This document shows, piece after piece, positions 6,437 to 12,434 of a DNA stretch of 40,981 nt (its first letter is position 1; each line of letters opens with the position of its first letter). The notes under the pieces were generated by a model. The model searched no databases. It had not been told where the DNA came from and saw only the letters and a program-made list of their open reading frames with translations. The DNA lies in assembly GCF_023218075.1 (NCBI RefSeq), contig NZ_JALPTB010000059.1:1-40981 (forward strand). Reading direction: 5' to 3'. The DNA comes from Rhodococcus sp. HM1. Lineage in GTDB: Bacteria; Actinomycetota; Actinomycetes; Mycobacteriales; Mycobacteriaceae. The position numbers were made by a program, and so were the translations under genes.

Positions 6437-6633
6437 CACGCCACCACCTTCCGGCCTGGGCAGCCGTCGCAGATGCCGTCTGCCCAGCCACAGCACCGCG
6501 TCGCGGCAGGCTCGAAGGCCGCGGTGCCGCAACCGATCTCGTGCTGAGGGAAGCCCGGGACCGCACCTGCGCAGGTGCACGTGCGGCGCTCGCGGTTCGT
6601 CGACCGAACCGGGCTGTCGACGAAGATGGTCAC
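6436..6633 (-). CDS. 65-aa Cys-rich phage protein
   Basis: GTG start at 6633 in a GTGA overlap. The sequence has RTCTCAGAVPGFPQHEIGCG near residues 18-36 and ATRCCGWADGICDGCPG near 45-60, seven Cys in all. The first motif parallels the one in the 44-aa protein encoded at 5968-6102 (CTC, GF, HE, GC). A small double zinc-binding protein is likely. No known family. Confidence 0.65.
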   Translation of the reverse strand: MTIFVDSPVRSTNRERRTCTCAGAVPGFPQHEIGCGTAAFEPAATRCCGWADGICDGCPGRKVVA

Positions 6634-6896
6634 GACGACACCTCCGCGGCGTAGACCAGTGCGCCGACTGCGCCACCGAAGGTGATCGCCCAGGCCCACA
6701 CGGCGAGACCGATGCGGGTCGGCGGGGGCGGGGTCTCGTCGTCCTCGACAACCTCATCGGTGGCCTGGTCGACGATCTCGAGTTCCCCATCGTGGACAGC
6801 GAACACCTGCGTGAAGGTCTCGTGCGCGATCGGAGCGGGCTCGATGCCGGCGGACTTGAGTTCGGCGTCGGTGAGAGGCCGGGTGAGGATCGACAT
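6630..6896 (-). CDS. Small phage tail-anchored membrane protein (88 aa)
   Basis: ATG at 6896 with an AAGGGGG site nearby. The cytoplasmic N-terminal 60 residues are acidic (ELEIVDQATDEVVEDDETPP) with a proline run, followed by one transmembrane helix near residues 62-84 (IGLAVWAWAITFGGAVGALV) and a very short tail. The layout fits a C-terminally anchored single-span protein. Function unknown; early membrane proteins of temperate phages often act in exclusion. Confidence 0.65.
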   Translation of the reverse strand: MSILTRPLTDAELKSAGIEPAPIAHETFTQVFAVHDGELEIVDQATDEVVEDDETPPPPTRIGLAVWAWAITFGGAVGALVYAAEVSS

Positions 6897-6897
6897 G

Positions 6898-7209
6898 TCA
6901 GGCCCCCTTCGCCATCTCGACCGGGGCTGACTCGACGAAACGATTGCGGGCGTTCAGCAACGCAGTCGCCAGCTCAGGGCCATCGGCGTTGATCGCATGC
7001 CAGGCGCGCCCGTCGGCGTCGATCCAGATGTCGACGTGCTCGCCCGTGAAGCGGCCGTCGACGAGCATGCGCACCGACCAGCTGCCGTTGCAGGTGAATC
7101 GCTGGATGGAGAGAACTCCGAAGTTGGTGCTGCGGGCGTCCACTCGGAAGTGGTCAATCAGCTCGCCGATCTCGATTTCGAGGTCGTCTGAGGTAAGGTT
7201 GTAAGGCAT
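6898..7209 (-). CDS. Phage hypothetical protein (103 aa)
   Basis: Start set at the ATG at 7209 because GGAAGGA lies six to seven bases before it. An in-frame ATG at 7302 overlaps the previous stop (ATGA) and would add 31 residues, so both forms are possible. The protein has IEIGELIDHFRVDA, then strands GVLSIQRFTCNGSWSVRMLV and a GEHVDIWIDADGRAW segment, which look like an alpha/beta fold. No known domain recognised. Confidence 0.6.
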   Translation of the reverse strand: MPYNLTSDDLEIEIGELIDHFRVDARSTNFGVLSIQRFTCNGSWSVRMLVDGRFTGEHVDIWIDADGRAWHAINADGPELATALLNARNRFVESAPVEMAKGA

Positions 7210-7237
7210 CTGATTTCCTTCCAGGGTTTCGATGTCA

Positions 7238-7268
7238 GGCCGTCCCGCCGCGAACGGGGCGGCCTTTT
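7238..7268 (+). terminator. Hairpin with U-run, antisense to the early operon
   Basis: GGCCGTCCCG and CGGGGCGGCC (one G-U pair) flank a seven-base loop and are followed by TTTT at 7265-7268. Read rightward this is a good intrinsic terminator; read leftward it has no U-run and would sit in the leader just upstream of the 7209 start. It may block antisense transcription or shape that leader. The same bases are coding if the ATG at 7302 is used. Confidence 0.45.
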
Positions 7269-7298
7269 CGTTTGCTGGGTGCTTGTCGGTCGAGGTGC

Positions 7299-7553
7299 TC
7301 ATCGGAGCGATTTCGTGCGGGCGTGCAGCTTGCCGCTGCGCCATGCGATGGCATCGGAGGGCAGGATCATCCAGCGGCACTTGCGCTTTCCGTTCGGCCC
7401 GTCCGCCTGATGGGCGGGCAGGTCGCCGCGCTGGCAGGCCTTGAGGACGGTGTTGTAGGAGGGTGAGGTGTGGGTGCCGGGGCCCTGCCAGCCGAGCATC
7501 CGCGCAGTGCCCTCGATCGACAGCGGGATCTCGCGGGTAAGAGTCGACGTCAC
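7299..7553 (-). CDS. Excisionase-like DNA-binding protein
   Basis: 84 residues from a GTG at 7553 with a strong AAAGGAG site. The N-terminus IPLSIEGTARMLGWQGPG followed by SYNTVLKACQRGDLPAHQAD and KCRWMILPSDAIAWRSG matches the MerR-like winged helix of small phage excisionases and AlpA-type regulators. It directs directionality of integrase-mediated excision or acts as an early regulator. Its place right after the XRE regulator and in the same element as a tyrosine integrase supports excisionase. Confidence 0.7.
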   Translation of the reverse strand: MTSTLTREIPLSIEGTARMLGWQGPGTHTSPSYNTVLKACQRGDLPAHQADGPNGKRKCRWMILPSDAIAWRSGKLHARTKSLR

Positions 7554-7579
7554 GTACTGCTCCTTTCAGCGAGTGGAAG

Positions 7580-7849
7580 TCAGGCCGAGATCCGGCGACT
7601 ATCGGATTGCATGTCATTAGTCACAATGGCCACGACAGTTGACTCATGGGCAACGAAGAGGTCCTCCCAGGGGCAGTCGACATGCCTGGCAATCGCCAGG
7701 GCGAGATCTTCACTGAGAGTCGACATCTTCCCCGTCTCAATAAGGCTGATGGTCTGCTGCGTGCAATCGGTCAGATATGCGAGCTGGTCCTGCGTGAGCC
7801 CCCGACGCTTCCGCCAGCGCTGCACCTGTTCTGGGCTCTTCACCTTCAT
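7580..7849 (-). CDS. XRE-family phage regulator (Cro/repressor-like)
   Basis: Start chosen at the ATG at 7849 (MKVKSPEQVQRWRKRRGLTQ), which has AAGGGA upstream; the frame is open to 7930 but that part overlaps the promoter. A helix-turn-helix covers residues about 9-62 (LTQDQLAYLTDCTQQTISLI, then ETGK), followed by a short tail. It is the first gene of the leftward transcript from the promoter at 7935-7963 and divergent from the second regulator at 8072. Either gene may be the lysogeny repressor; first-gene position in the early operon makes a Cro-like role likely here. Confidence 0.75.
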   Translation of the reverse strand: MKVKSPEQVQRWRKRRGLTQDQLAYLTDCTQQTISLIETGKMSTLSEDLALAIARHVDCPWEDLFVAHESTVVAIVTNDMQSDSRRISA

Positions 7850-7930
7850 CCAGACATCCCTTCTGTAGGTCCGCGATCGTCTGGTTCGTCTTGCGAGCTT
7901 CATTCTGCCCCTCCCTTGTCCGGAATACAA

Positions 7931-7946
7931 ATGGATTACAATCCAT
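7931..7946. promoter_or_regulatory. Inverted repeat on the leftward -10 box (operator candidate)
   Basis: ATGGAT-TACA-ATCCAT is a perfect 6+4+6 inverted repeat that covers the -10 element of the leftward early promoter. A regulator bound here would block leftward transcription, as a lysogeny repressor should. Which of the two helix-turn-helix proteins binds is not known. Confidence 0.55.
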
Positions 7947-7963
7947 TAGTCACTACTTGTCAA
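7935..7963 (-). promoter_or_regulatory. Leftward early promoter of the prophage
   Basis: On the minus strand TTGACA (7963-7958) is followed after exactly 17 bases by TGTAAT (7940-7935), a near-consensus sigma-70-type promoter. Predicted transcription start is near 7928, giving a leader of about 80 bases before the XRE gene at 7849. It probably drives the whole leftward early operon. Confidence 0.7.
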
Positions 7964-8046
7964 CTGCACAAGCGGATTTGCCGTCGTACGCTGCGGATAT
8001 GATCGCGCTACTTGTAATGATCTTCGCGAACGGTTGGAACAAGTAG
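7952..8046. promoter_or_regulatory. Divergent control region with repeated CTACTTGT half-sites
   Basis: CTACTTGT occurs at 7953-7960 and 8008-8015, and its reverse ACAAGTAG at 8039-8046. CTTGT-N7-ACAAG forms an inverted repeat at 7956-7972. A possible rightward -10 (TATGAT) lies at 7998-8003 with only a weak -35. Repeated sites on both sides of divergent promoters are typical of phage immunity regions. The region holds no gene. Confidence 0.45.
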
Positions 8047-8071
8047 ACACCCGGAGGGGACCTTTAGCGGC

Positions 8072-8641
8072 ATGCCGAGACAGCACAAACACCCGTCCCT
8101 TCAGGACCTGGTCAACAAGGCCGCCGAGGATCGCTCCATGGCCGGTCGGGCGCTAGCCGACCTCGCCAGAAAGAACGGCTTCGAGATCACTCACGGAACC
8201 GTAAACAGCATCAGATCGGGCGCCTATAAGTCACGCCCCAGCGACGGCACCATCAGGGCGATCGCATGGCTTGCTGGCGTAGGCGAGGAGACAGCCTTCC
8301 GAGCGGCGGGCCGGACTCCACCTGGACGCCCCTTTGCGGACGATCTTCCGCCAGGCGTTGACGAGCTGGAGCCGCGGCAGCGCAAAGCGGCCGTCGAGAT
8401 GCTCCGAGCGATGGTGGCTCAACATCAGGAGATTCTTCAGCTCCGAGGCGACAGGGGTGAGGACTCGCCTGCCGACGATCCAGGCCTGCGCCTTGTCCAC
8501 GACGAGCCTGAGGACGTCGAGGAGCCCGAAGGTTACGAGCTGGCGGCGCGCAAGGGCGAGACGCGGGAACGGAAGCGCCGGCGACTGGAAGGCGAACCGT
8601 GGGATCACCCCGACCCGGACGGACCGGAGGATGGCGCTTAA
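8072..8641 (+). CDS. Putative prophage immunity repressor
   Basis: 189 residues; a GGAGGGG site lies 13 bases before the ATG. Residues about 8-70 (LVNKAAEDRSMAGRALADLA, RKNGFEITHGTVNSIRSG, then GTIRAIAWLAGV) fit a helix-turn-helix domain of the type found in actinobacterial prophage repressors. After a PGVDELEPRQRKAAVEMLRA helix comes an acidic region rich in Asp, Glu and Pro, then a basic segment (KGETRERKRRRLEGE). It precedes an ImmA/IrrE-type protease, the usual repressor-antirepressor pairing, and diverges from the XRE gene. Repressor identity is inferred from domain and context. Confidence 0.65.
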   Translation: MPRQHKHPSLQDLVNKAAEDRSMAGRALADLARKNGFEITHGTVNSIRSGAYKSRPSDGTIRAIAWLAGVGEETAFRAAGRTPPGRPFADDLPPGVDELEPRQRKAAVEMLRAMVAQHQEILQLRGDRGEDSPADDPGLRLVHDEPEDVEEPEGYELAARKGETRERKRRRLEGEPWDHPDPDGPEDGA

Positions 8642-8657
8642 TCACCGCCATCTCCCG

Positions 8658-8674
8658 TGTAGCAACCTGCTACA
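8658..8674. promoter_or_regulatory. Inverted repeat upstream of the metallopeptidase gene
   Basis: TGTAGCA-ACC-TGCTACA is a perfect 7+3+7 inverted repeat about 15 bases after the regulator stop and 40 bases before the predicted -10 at 8714. It could be a regulator-binding site or a small transcript hairpin. There is no U-run. Confidence 0.4.
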
Positions 8675-8701
8675 AGATCAGCGTGTTACGTGGAAGTTAC
8701 T

Positions 8702-8719
8702 TCGAACAAGTGTTCTAAT
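8702..8719 (+). promoter_or_regulatory. SOS (LexA) box overlapping a leaderless promoter
   Basis: TCGAAC-AAGT-GTTCTA at 8702-8717 matches the actinobacterial SOS-box consensus TCGAAC-N4-GTTCGA at 11 of 12 fixed bases. It overlaps a -10 candidate TCTAAT (8714-8719) placed six bases before the ATG at 8726, so transcription would begin at the start codon itself. There is no ribosome site, which fits a leaderless mRNA. Predicted: LexA represses the metallopeptidase until DNA damage. Confidence 0.6.
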
Positions 8720-8725
8720 CCCTCC

Positions 8726-9163
8726 ATGTCCCGCCGCAAGTGGAATCCATGGAGGCATCTGCACCAACACTTTCCGCACGTTGACGTCCACTTCGTCGAC
8801 CGCCCCACCCACGGAAATCTCGGCCGTCTCACCCGAGGCGGCATCGAGATCGACAAGACCAGCTCGCAGACAGAACGGCGCTCCACCCTCACACACGAGA
8901 TAAACCACCTCGAACGCGGACCCGTACCCCCGCACCCGTTCTTCGCAGCCCGCGAGGAACACGTCGTCGAGGAGCTCACCGCCCGCCGGATGATCCGCCT
9001 ACCCGAGCTCGTCGACGCGATCCTGTGGTGCCAAGGACGCGCCGACGACGAGACCGCCGAGGAACTGTGGGTCGACCATGACATCCTCCTGACCCGAATA
9101 CGCACCCTGACCGCCGGCGAACGGAAGTGGGTCGAACGCCAGATCGCTCGCCGGACCAACTGA
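8726..9163 (+). CDS. ImmA/IrrE-type metallopeptidase of the prophage
   Basis: 145 residues from the ATG at 8726. The zinc-protease motif HExxH is present (STLTHEINHLERG, near residues 56-68), followed by a long helix with EEHVVEELTARRMI that supplies a candidate third ligand Glu. ImmA/IrrE family proteins cleave or inactivate phage and ICE repressors, as ImmA does for the ImmR repressor of ICEBs1. It lies directly after the putative repressor and before the lipoprotein and integrase. The upstream SOS box suggests damage-induced synthesis leading to repressor loss. The substrate is inferred from this context. Confidence 0.8.
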   Translation: MSRRKWNPWRHLHQHFPHVDVHFVDRPTHGNLGRLTRGGIEIDKTSSQTERRSTLTHEINHLERGPVPPHPFFAAREEHVVEELTARRMIRLPELVDAILWCQGRADDETAEELWVDHDILLTRIRTLTAGERKWVERQIARRTN

Positions 9164-9188
9164 ATGATCGACCCCTGGAAGGAAGACC

Positions 9189-10067
9189 ATGCGTAGATAC
9201 GCGCTCGCCACCACACTCGCTGGGGCGCTCACGCTTACAGCTTGCTCGTCCGATGCCGAGCCCACTGCCACTCCTGCCAGCACCACAGCCACCACCGTTG
9301 CGTCCGAGGCGGCCAATCCCAGCACGACTTCCGAACGTCCATCAACGACAGCCGTCAATACTGACGTCGCCGAATACTGGCTGCGCGAGGAGCGCGAGGG
9401 CTACCTCGTAATGATCGTCGCCCAGGACTACACAGATCAGCAGCTGCGCAACGCCTTTCAAGAAGTGCGACGTCTGTACAAGAGTTCTGACGTGGGCGGA
9501 TGGCACGTCCAGGTCGACTGTGGGGACAGCCAGAAAGCAGAGGGCGGCGCGCGCCAAGCCAACGGCAAATTCGCCCTGGACTCACTGGGAGCAGCCCGCA
9601 CTGGATTAACCGTCGGCGGATATGAATTCGAACCACTTCCCAATCGCGCTTCGTGCTCGCCGGCGCCGATCGCAGCATCCTCCATCGACATGAGCAATTG
9701 CAGCGACTACGCCGGGACCCCGGTTCCGGAACTCGAAGCTGTCACCTCGACCTTCCCGTCGCGAGAACATGTCAAGTTCGTCACCACCCAGACCCTCGAA
9801 TGGAAAGAGGATCCGAGCATGGTGTCGGCCATCTTCTACATCTGCGCGCCCGAGCTGGACAGCGACGAGCTCAAAGACTTCGCGACGGAACTGGCAACCG
9901 CACTCCGGGTCACGCCGTACGCAGAGGCGGTGGGATCGATGTCGGTCTGGAACTTCTACGGCAAAGAGACTCTGGGAAAGATTCGCGTCGACCGGTACCA
10001 GGATTACAAGTTCGACGGCACGGGAGATCCTGCTGCTGTTCGGAGCGCTTGGCGAGAGCAGCCCTAA
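9189..10067 (+). CDS. Prophage-encoded lipoprotein
   Basis: 292 residues with a GGAAGGA site before the ATG. The N-terminus MRRYALATTLAGALTLTACS is a lipoprotein signal peptide with lipobox LTAC (lipidated Cys19). A Ser/Thr/Ala-rich linker runs to about residue 57, then a globular domain with four or more Cys and Trp-rich strands (VGGWHVQVDCGDSQ; FYICAPELDSDELKDF). It sits four bases upstream of the integrase gene and would be made in the lysogen. Phage lipoproteins in this position often act in superinfection exclusion or lysogenic conversion; no specific family recognised. Confidence 0.75.
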   Translation: MRRYALATTLAGALTLTACSSDAEPTATPASTTATTVASEAANPSTTSERPSTTAVNTDVAEYWLREEREGYLVMIVAQDYTDQQLRNAFQEVRRLYKSSDVGGWHVQVDCGDSQKAEGGARQANGKFALDSLGAARTGLTVGGYEFEPLPNRASCSPAPIAASSIDMSNCSDYAGTPVPELEAVTSTFPSREHVKFVTTQTLEWKEDPSMVSAIFYICAPELDSDELKDFATELATALRVTPYAEAVGSMSVWNFYGKETLGKIRVDRYQDYKFDGTGDPAAVRSAWREQP

Positions 10068-10070
10068 CCG

Positions 10071-11195
10071 ATGGCCACCGTCAAGTCGTACAGCACCACG
10101 AAAGGCACCCGCTACAAGGTCCGGTACATGAAACCGGACGGCAGCCAAGGCAGCAAGTCCGGATTCACCAACGCCGAGGCCGCCCGAGACTTCGCCTCCC
10201 GCATCGAGGTCCGCAAAGCCGACGGCGAGTACGTCGACCCCAGGGACGGACGCACGCTCGTCGCCGAGCTCGCGCCAGCCTGGCTTGCCGCCAAGAAGTC
10301 ACGCCTAAAGCCATCGGCGTACGTCGGCCTCGATTCCGCCTGGCGCACACACGTCGAACCGCGGTGGGGAAACAAGCCGATCGCATCTATCGAGATCAGC
10401 GACGTCGAAGAGTGGATCGCCGACCTGGTCACCGAGATCCGCGACCCCAACGACCCCGACGTCGTCATCAAGAAGGCAGCCTCGGCCACCACCACGATCC
10501 GCGCCCACGCCGTGCTCGCAGGCATCCTCGACCGCGCAGTGCGGGACCGGAAGCTGGTGACGAACAAGGCCCGGAAGATCGAGAACCTGCCGCGCAAGCG
10601 CCCCAAGCGGAAGATCTATCTCACCCACGAACAGGTGGCGAAAATGGCGGGTGCCGCCGGGGGCAAGTCGGCGTTGGTGCTGACGCTGGCGTACTGCGGA
10701 CTGAGGTGGGGTGAGGCGATCGGACTTCGCGTCTGCGACCTCGACTTGCTGCGGCGCCGGCTGATCGTCTCCCGCAACGCGGTGGAGGTCGGGGCGAATG
10801 TGATGGTCGGGACGACGAAGTCGATGAAGGAACGGTCGATCCCAGTACCGAGGTTCCTCGTCGAGGACCTGGCGGCGCTGTGTGAGGGGAAGGACCGCCA
10901 CGATCTCGTGTTCCCGGGAACCGACGGCGGGTTCATGCGCCGGCCGCGGCAACGGTCGTGGTTCCGGACCGCCGCGAAGGCCGCCGGGGTTCCCGAGCTG
11001 ACCCCGCACGATCTACGTCACACAGCGGCATCGCTCGCGGTGTCGGCCGGCGCTCACGTCAAGGCGGTGCAGCGGATGCTCGGACACGCGTCCGCGGCCA
11101 TGACACTCGACGTGTATGCCGACCTGTTCGACGACGATCTCGACCTCGTGGCGGACGCGTTGGACCGTGCGCGACGGGGTGCGATTTCGGCTTGA
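10071..11195 (+). CDS. int: Tyrosine integrase of the prophage
   Basis: 374 residues: an N-terminal AP2-like arm-binding domain (residues 1-55, KVRYMKPDGSQGSKSGF), a SAM-like core-binding domain (about 65-165) and a C-terminal catalytic domain. The catalytic set is complete: Arg212 (GLRWGEA), Lys250 (TTKSMK), His313 and Arg316 (HDLRHT), His339 (LGHAS) and Tyr349 (TLDVYAD). It mediates site-specific recombination between phage and host att sites. It ends 88 bases from the 3' end of tRNA-Val, the usual arrangement for integration at that tRNA. Confidence 0.95.
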   Translation: MATVKSYSTTKGTRYKVRYMKPDGSQGSKSGFTNAEAARDFASRIEVRKADGEYVDPRDGRTLVAELAPAWLAAKKSRLKPSAYVGLDSAWRTHVEPRWGNKPIASIEISDVEEWIADLVTEIRDPNDPDVVIKKAASATTTIRAHAVLAGILDRAVRDRKLVTNKARKIENLPRKRPKRKIYLTHEQVAKMAGAAGGKSALVLTLAYCGLRWGEAIGLRVCDLDLLRRRLIVSRNAVEVGANVMVGTTKSMKERSIPVPRFLVEDLAALCEGKDRHDLVFPGTDGGFMRRPRQRSWFRTAAKAAGVPELTPHDLRHTAASLAVSAGAHVKAVQRMLGHASAAMTLDVYADLFDDDLDLVADALDRARRGAISA

Positions 11196-11242
11196 CTGTC
11201 CGAAAACTGTCCGCCGCCGTTTGAGCGGTTCTGTCTGGAAGT

Positions 11243-11281
11243 AGAAAAATCGCCCCTCACCTGCGTAAACACGCAAGGGGC
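11243..11281 (-). terminator. Intrinsic terminator downstream of tRNA-Val
   Basis: On the minus strand GCCCCT and AGGGGC (11276-11281 and 11252-11257) enclose an inner stem TGCGT/ACGCA with an AAAC loop and a four-base bulge, followed by GATTTTTC. It lies just past the tRNA 3' end and ends the tRNA transcript. Because it is on the element side of the presumed crossover, it is probably supplied by the integrated element. Confidence 0.6.
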
Positions 11282-11283
11282 AA

Positions 11284-11330
11284 TGGTGGGCGCGGAGGGT
11301 TTCGAACCCCCGACCGCTGGTGTGTAAAAC
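11284..11330. other. Presumed attachment-site core (3' part of tRNA-Val)
   Basis: Tyrosine integrases of actinophages usually recombine within the 3' half of a tRNA, leaving an identical copy at each end. This end lies next to int. The second copy must be left of the window, so the core length cannot be measured and 11330 is only a guide. Confidence 0.5.
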
Positions 11331-11358
11331 CAGAGCTCTACCACTGAGCTACACGCCC
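11284..11358 (-). tRNA. tRNA-Val (anticodon UAC)
   Basis: 75 bases including an encoded CCA. The acceptor stem GGGCGTG pairs with CGCGCCC; T8-A9, a D arm with AGCTCAGTGGTAGAGCT, anticodon stem CTGGT/ACCAG with loop TTTACAC (anticodon TAC), and T arm GGGGGTTCGAAACCCTC are all present. The 3' end faces the integrase gene, so it is the likely integration target and its 3' half is kept intact by the element's att sequence. Confidence 0.95.
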
Positions 11359-11362
11359 CGAC

Positions 11363-11384
11363 CTCCGGCGGAGTTCCGCCGGAG
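11363..11384. terminator. Perfect hairpin between ahpE and tRNA-Val
   Basis: CTCCGGCGGA and TCCGCCGGAG form a 10-bp perfect stem with a two-base spacer, between the ahpE stop (11390) and the tRNA 5' end (11358). There is no U-run; such I-shaped hairpins are often proposed as actinobacterial terminators. It probably separates ahpE transcription from the tRNA. Confidence 0.55.
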
Positions 11385-11389
11385 TCGAC

Positions 11390-11854
11390 TCAGGACTCTA
11401 GCGCGGCGAGCGCCCTGGCCCAAGCTCCCTGGTCACGGGGCTCGCCGGGCTGGTTCTCCTCGGCGAAACGCACGATGCCGGCCTTGTCGATGACGAAGGT
11501 GCCGCGGTTCGCGAAGCCGAGCTTCTCGTTGAACACGCCGTATGCCTGCGCGACCTCACCGTGCGGCCAGAAGTCGGACAGCAGCGGGAACGTGTAGCCC
11601 TGCTCGGCGGACCAGATCTTGTGGGTGGGCGACGCACCGACCGAGACCGCGAGGATCGCGGTGTTGTCGTTCTCGAAGGTGGGCAGGTCGTCGCGCACCG
11701 CGCACAGCTCGCCCTGGCACACACCGGTGAACGCGAGCGGGTAGAACACCAGCAGCACGTTCTTCTTGCCGCGGAAGCTCGACAGCGACACTTCCTGGTT
11801 GTTCTGGTCCTTCAGGGTGAAATCGGGCGCCTCGGCGCCCACCTCGATAGCCAT
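11390..11854 (-). CDS. ahpE: Peroxiredoxin AhpE
   Basis: 154 residues, the usual length. It reduces hydrogen and organic peroxides through the peroxidatic Cys46 in the PLAFTGVCQGE motif (Pro39, Thr43, Cys46), with the downstream FPLLSDFWPHGEVAQAYGVF segment nearly identical to M. tuberculosis AhpE (Rv2238c). A second Cys51 (GELC) is present that the mycobacterial protein, as I recall it, lacks at this site; it could act as a resolving Cys. Reduction in this group uses mycothiol/mycoredoxin. It follows the DUF3052 gene on the same strand, as in Mycobacterium, but the two are separated here by a 22-bp tandem array. Confidence 0.93.
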   Translation of the reverse strand: MAIEVGAEAPDFTLKDQNNQEVSLSSFRGKKNVLLVFYPLAFTGVCQGELCAVRDDLPTFENDNTAILAVSVGASPTHKIWSAEQGYTFPLLSDFWPHGEVAQAYGVFNEKLGFANRGTFVIDKAGIVRFAEENQPGEPRDQGAWARALAALES

Positions 11855-11892
11855 CGGGCAGTTCGATCCTTCGCTGTAGTGGAACTACTGGA

Positions 11893-12024
11893 GAGCGGAA
11901 CTCAGCGTCGATGTGAGCGGAGCTCAGCGTCGATGTGAGCGGAACTCAGCGTCGATGTGAGCGGAACTCAGCGTCGATGTGAGCGGAGCTCAGCGTCGAT
12001 GTGAGCGGAGCTCAGCGCTTCTGA
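11893..12024. repeat. 22-bp tandem array between DUF3052 gene and ahpE
   Basis: Five full 22-base units begin at 11893, 11915, 11937, 11959 and 11981; a sixth, at 12003, diverges after 15 bases. Units start GAGCGGA(A/G)CTCAGCG and end TCGATGT, differing only by A or G at position 8. The sixth copy contains the last codons and stop of the DUF3052 gene, so the array seems to have grown from that stop region. There are no unique spacers. It lies in the possible ahpE leader and could vary in copy number between strains. Confidence 0.95.
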
Positions 12025-12434
12025 CGGGTAGCCTTCGGCTGCACCAGCCGGCTACCGGTCCAGTCGCCGAGGTTGGTGGCCGACGTCTGGGTCAGACCGG
12101 CGGTGGTCGCCGACTCGGCGATCTCGCTGGGCTCGACGTGGTCGGGGCGGCCGGTCTTCGGCGTCAGCACCCAGACGACCCCGTCGTCCGACAGCGGGCC
12201 GATCACGTCCATCAGGGTGTCGACGAGATCACCGTCGCTTTCCCGCCACCACAACAGGACCACGTCGACGACCTCGTCGGAGTCCTCGTCGAGCAGTTCG
12301 GAACCGGTGATGTCCTCGATGGCGACGCGGATCTCGTCGTCCACGTCCTCGTCCCAGCCGAGTTCCTGAACCACGTGGTCGTGGGTGATACCGAGCTTCT
12401 GAACGTAGTTCTTGGCGTCCGCCGCGGCGACCAC
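12012..12434 (-). CDS. DUF3052 family protein
   Basis: 140 residues from a GTG at 12434 with AAGGAGGG eight bases upstream. Matches the conserved actinobacterial DUF3052 family (M. tuberculosis Rv2239c): N-terminal VQKLGITHDHVVQELGWDED, acidic DEDSDEVVDVVLLWWRESDG, and GVVWVLTPKTGRPDHVEPSE followed by a Ser/Thr-rich TAGLTQTSATN segment. Cytoplasmic, no catalytic motif seen, function unknown. Conserved synteny with ahpE on one side and aceE on the other, divergent from aceE. Confidence 0.85.
   Translation of the reverse strand: MVAAADAKNYVQKLGITHDHVVQELGWDEDVDDEIRVAIEDITGSELLDEDSDEVVDVVLLWWRESDGDLVDTLMDVIGPLSDDGVVWVLTPKTGRPDHVEPSEIAESATTAGLTQTSATNLGDWTGSRLVQPKATRQKR

Noticed and set aside
11893-12024. 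CRISPR array
   Set aside because: The 22-base units are directly head-to-tail with no unique spacers and no cas genes nearby.
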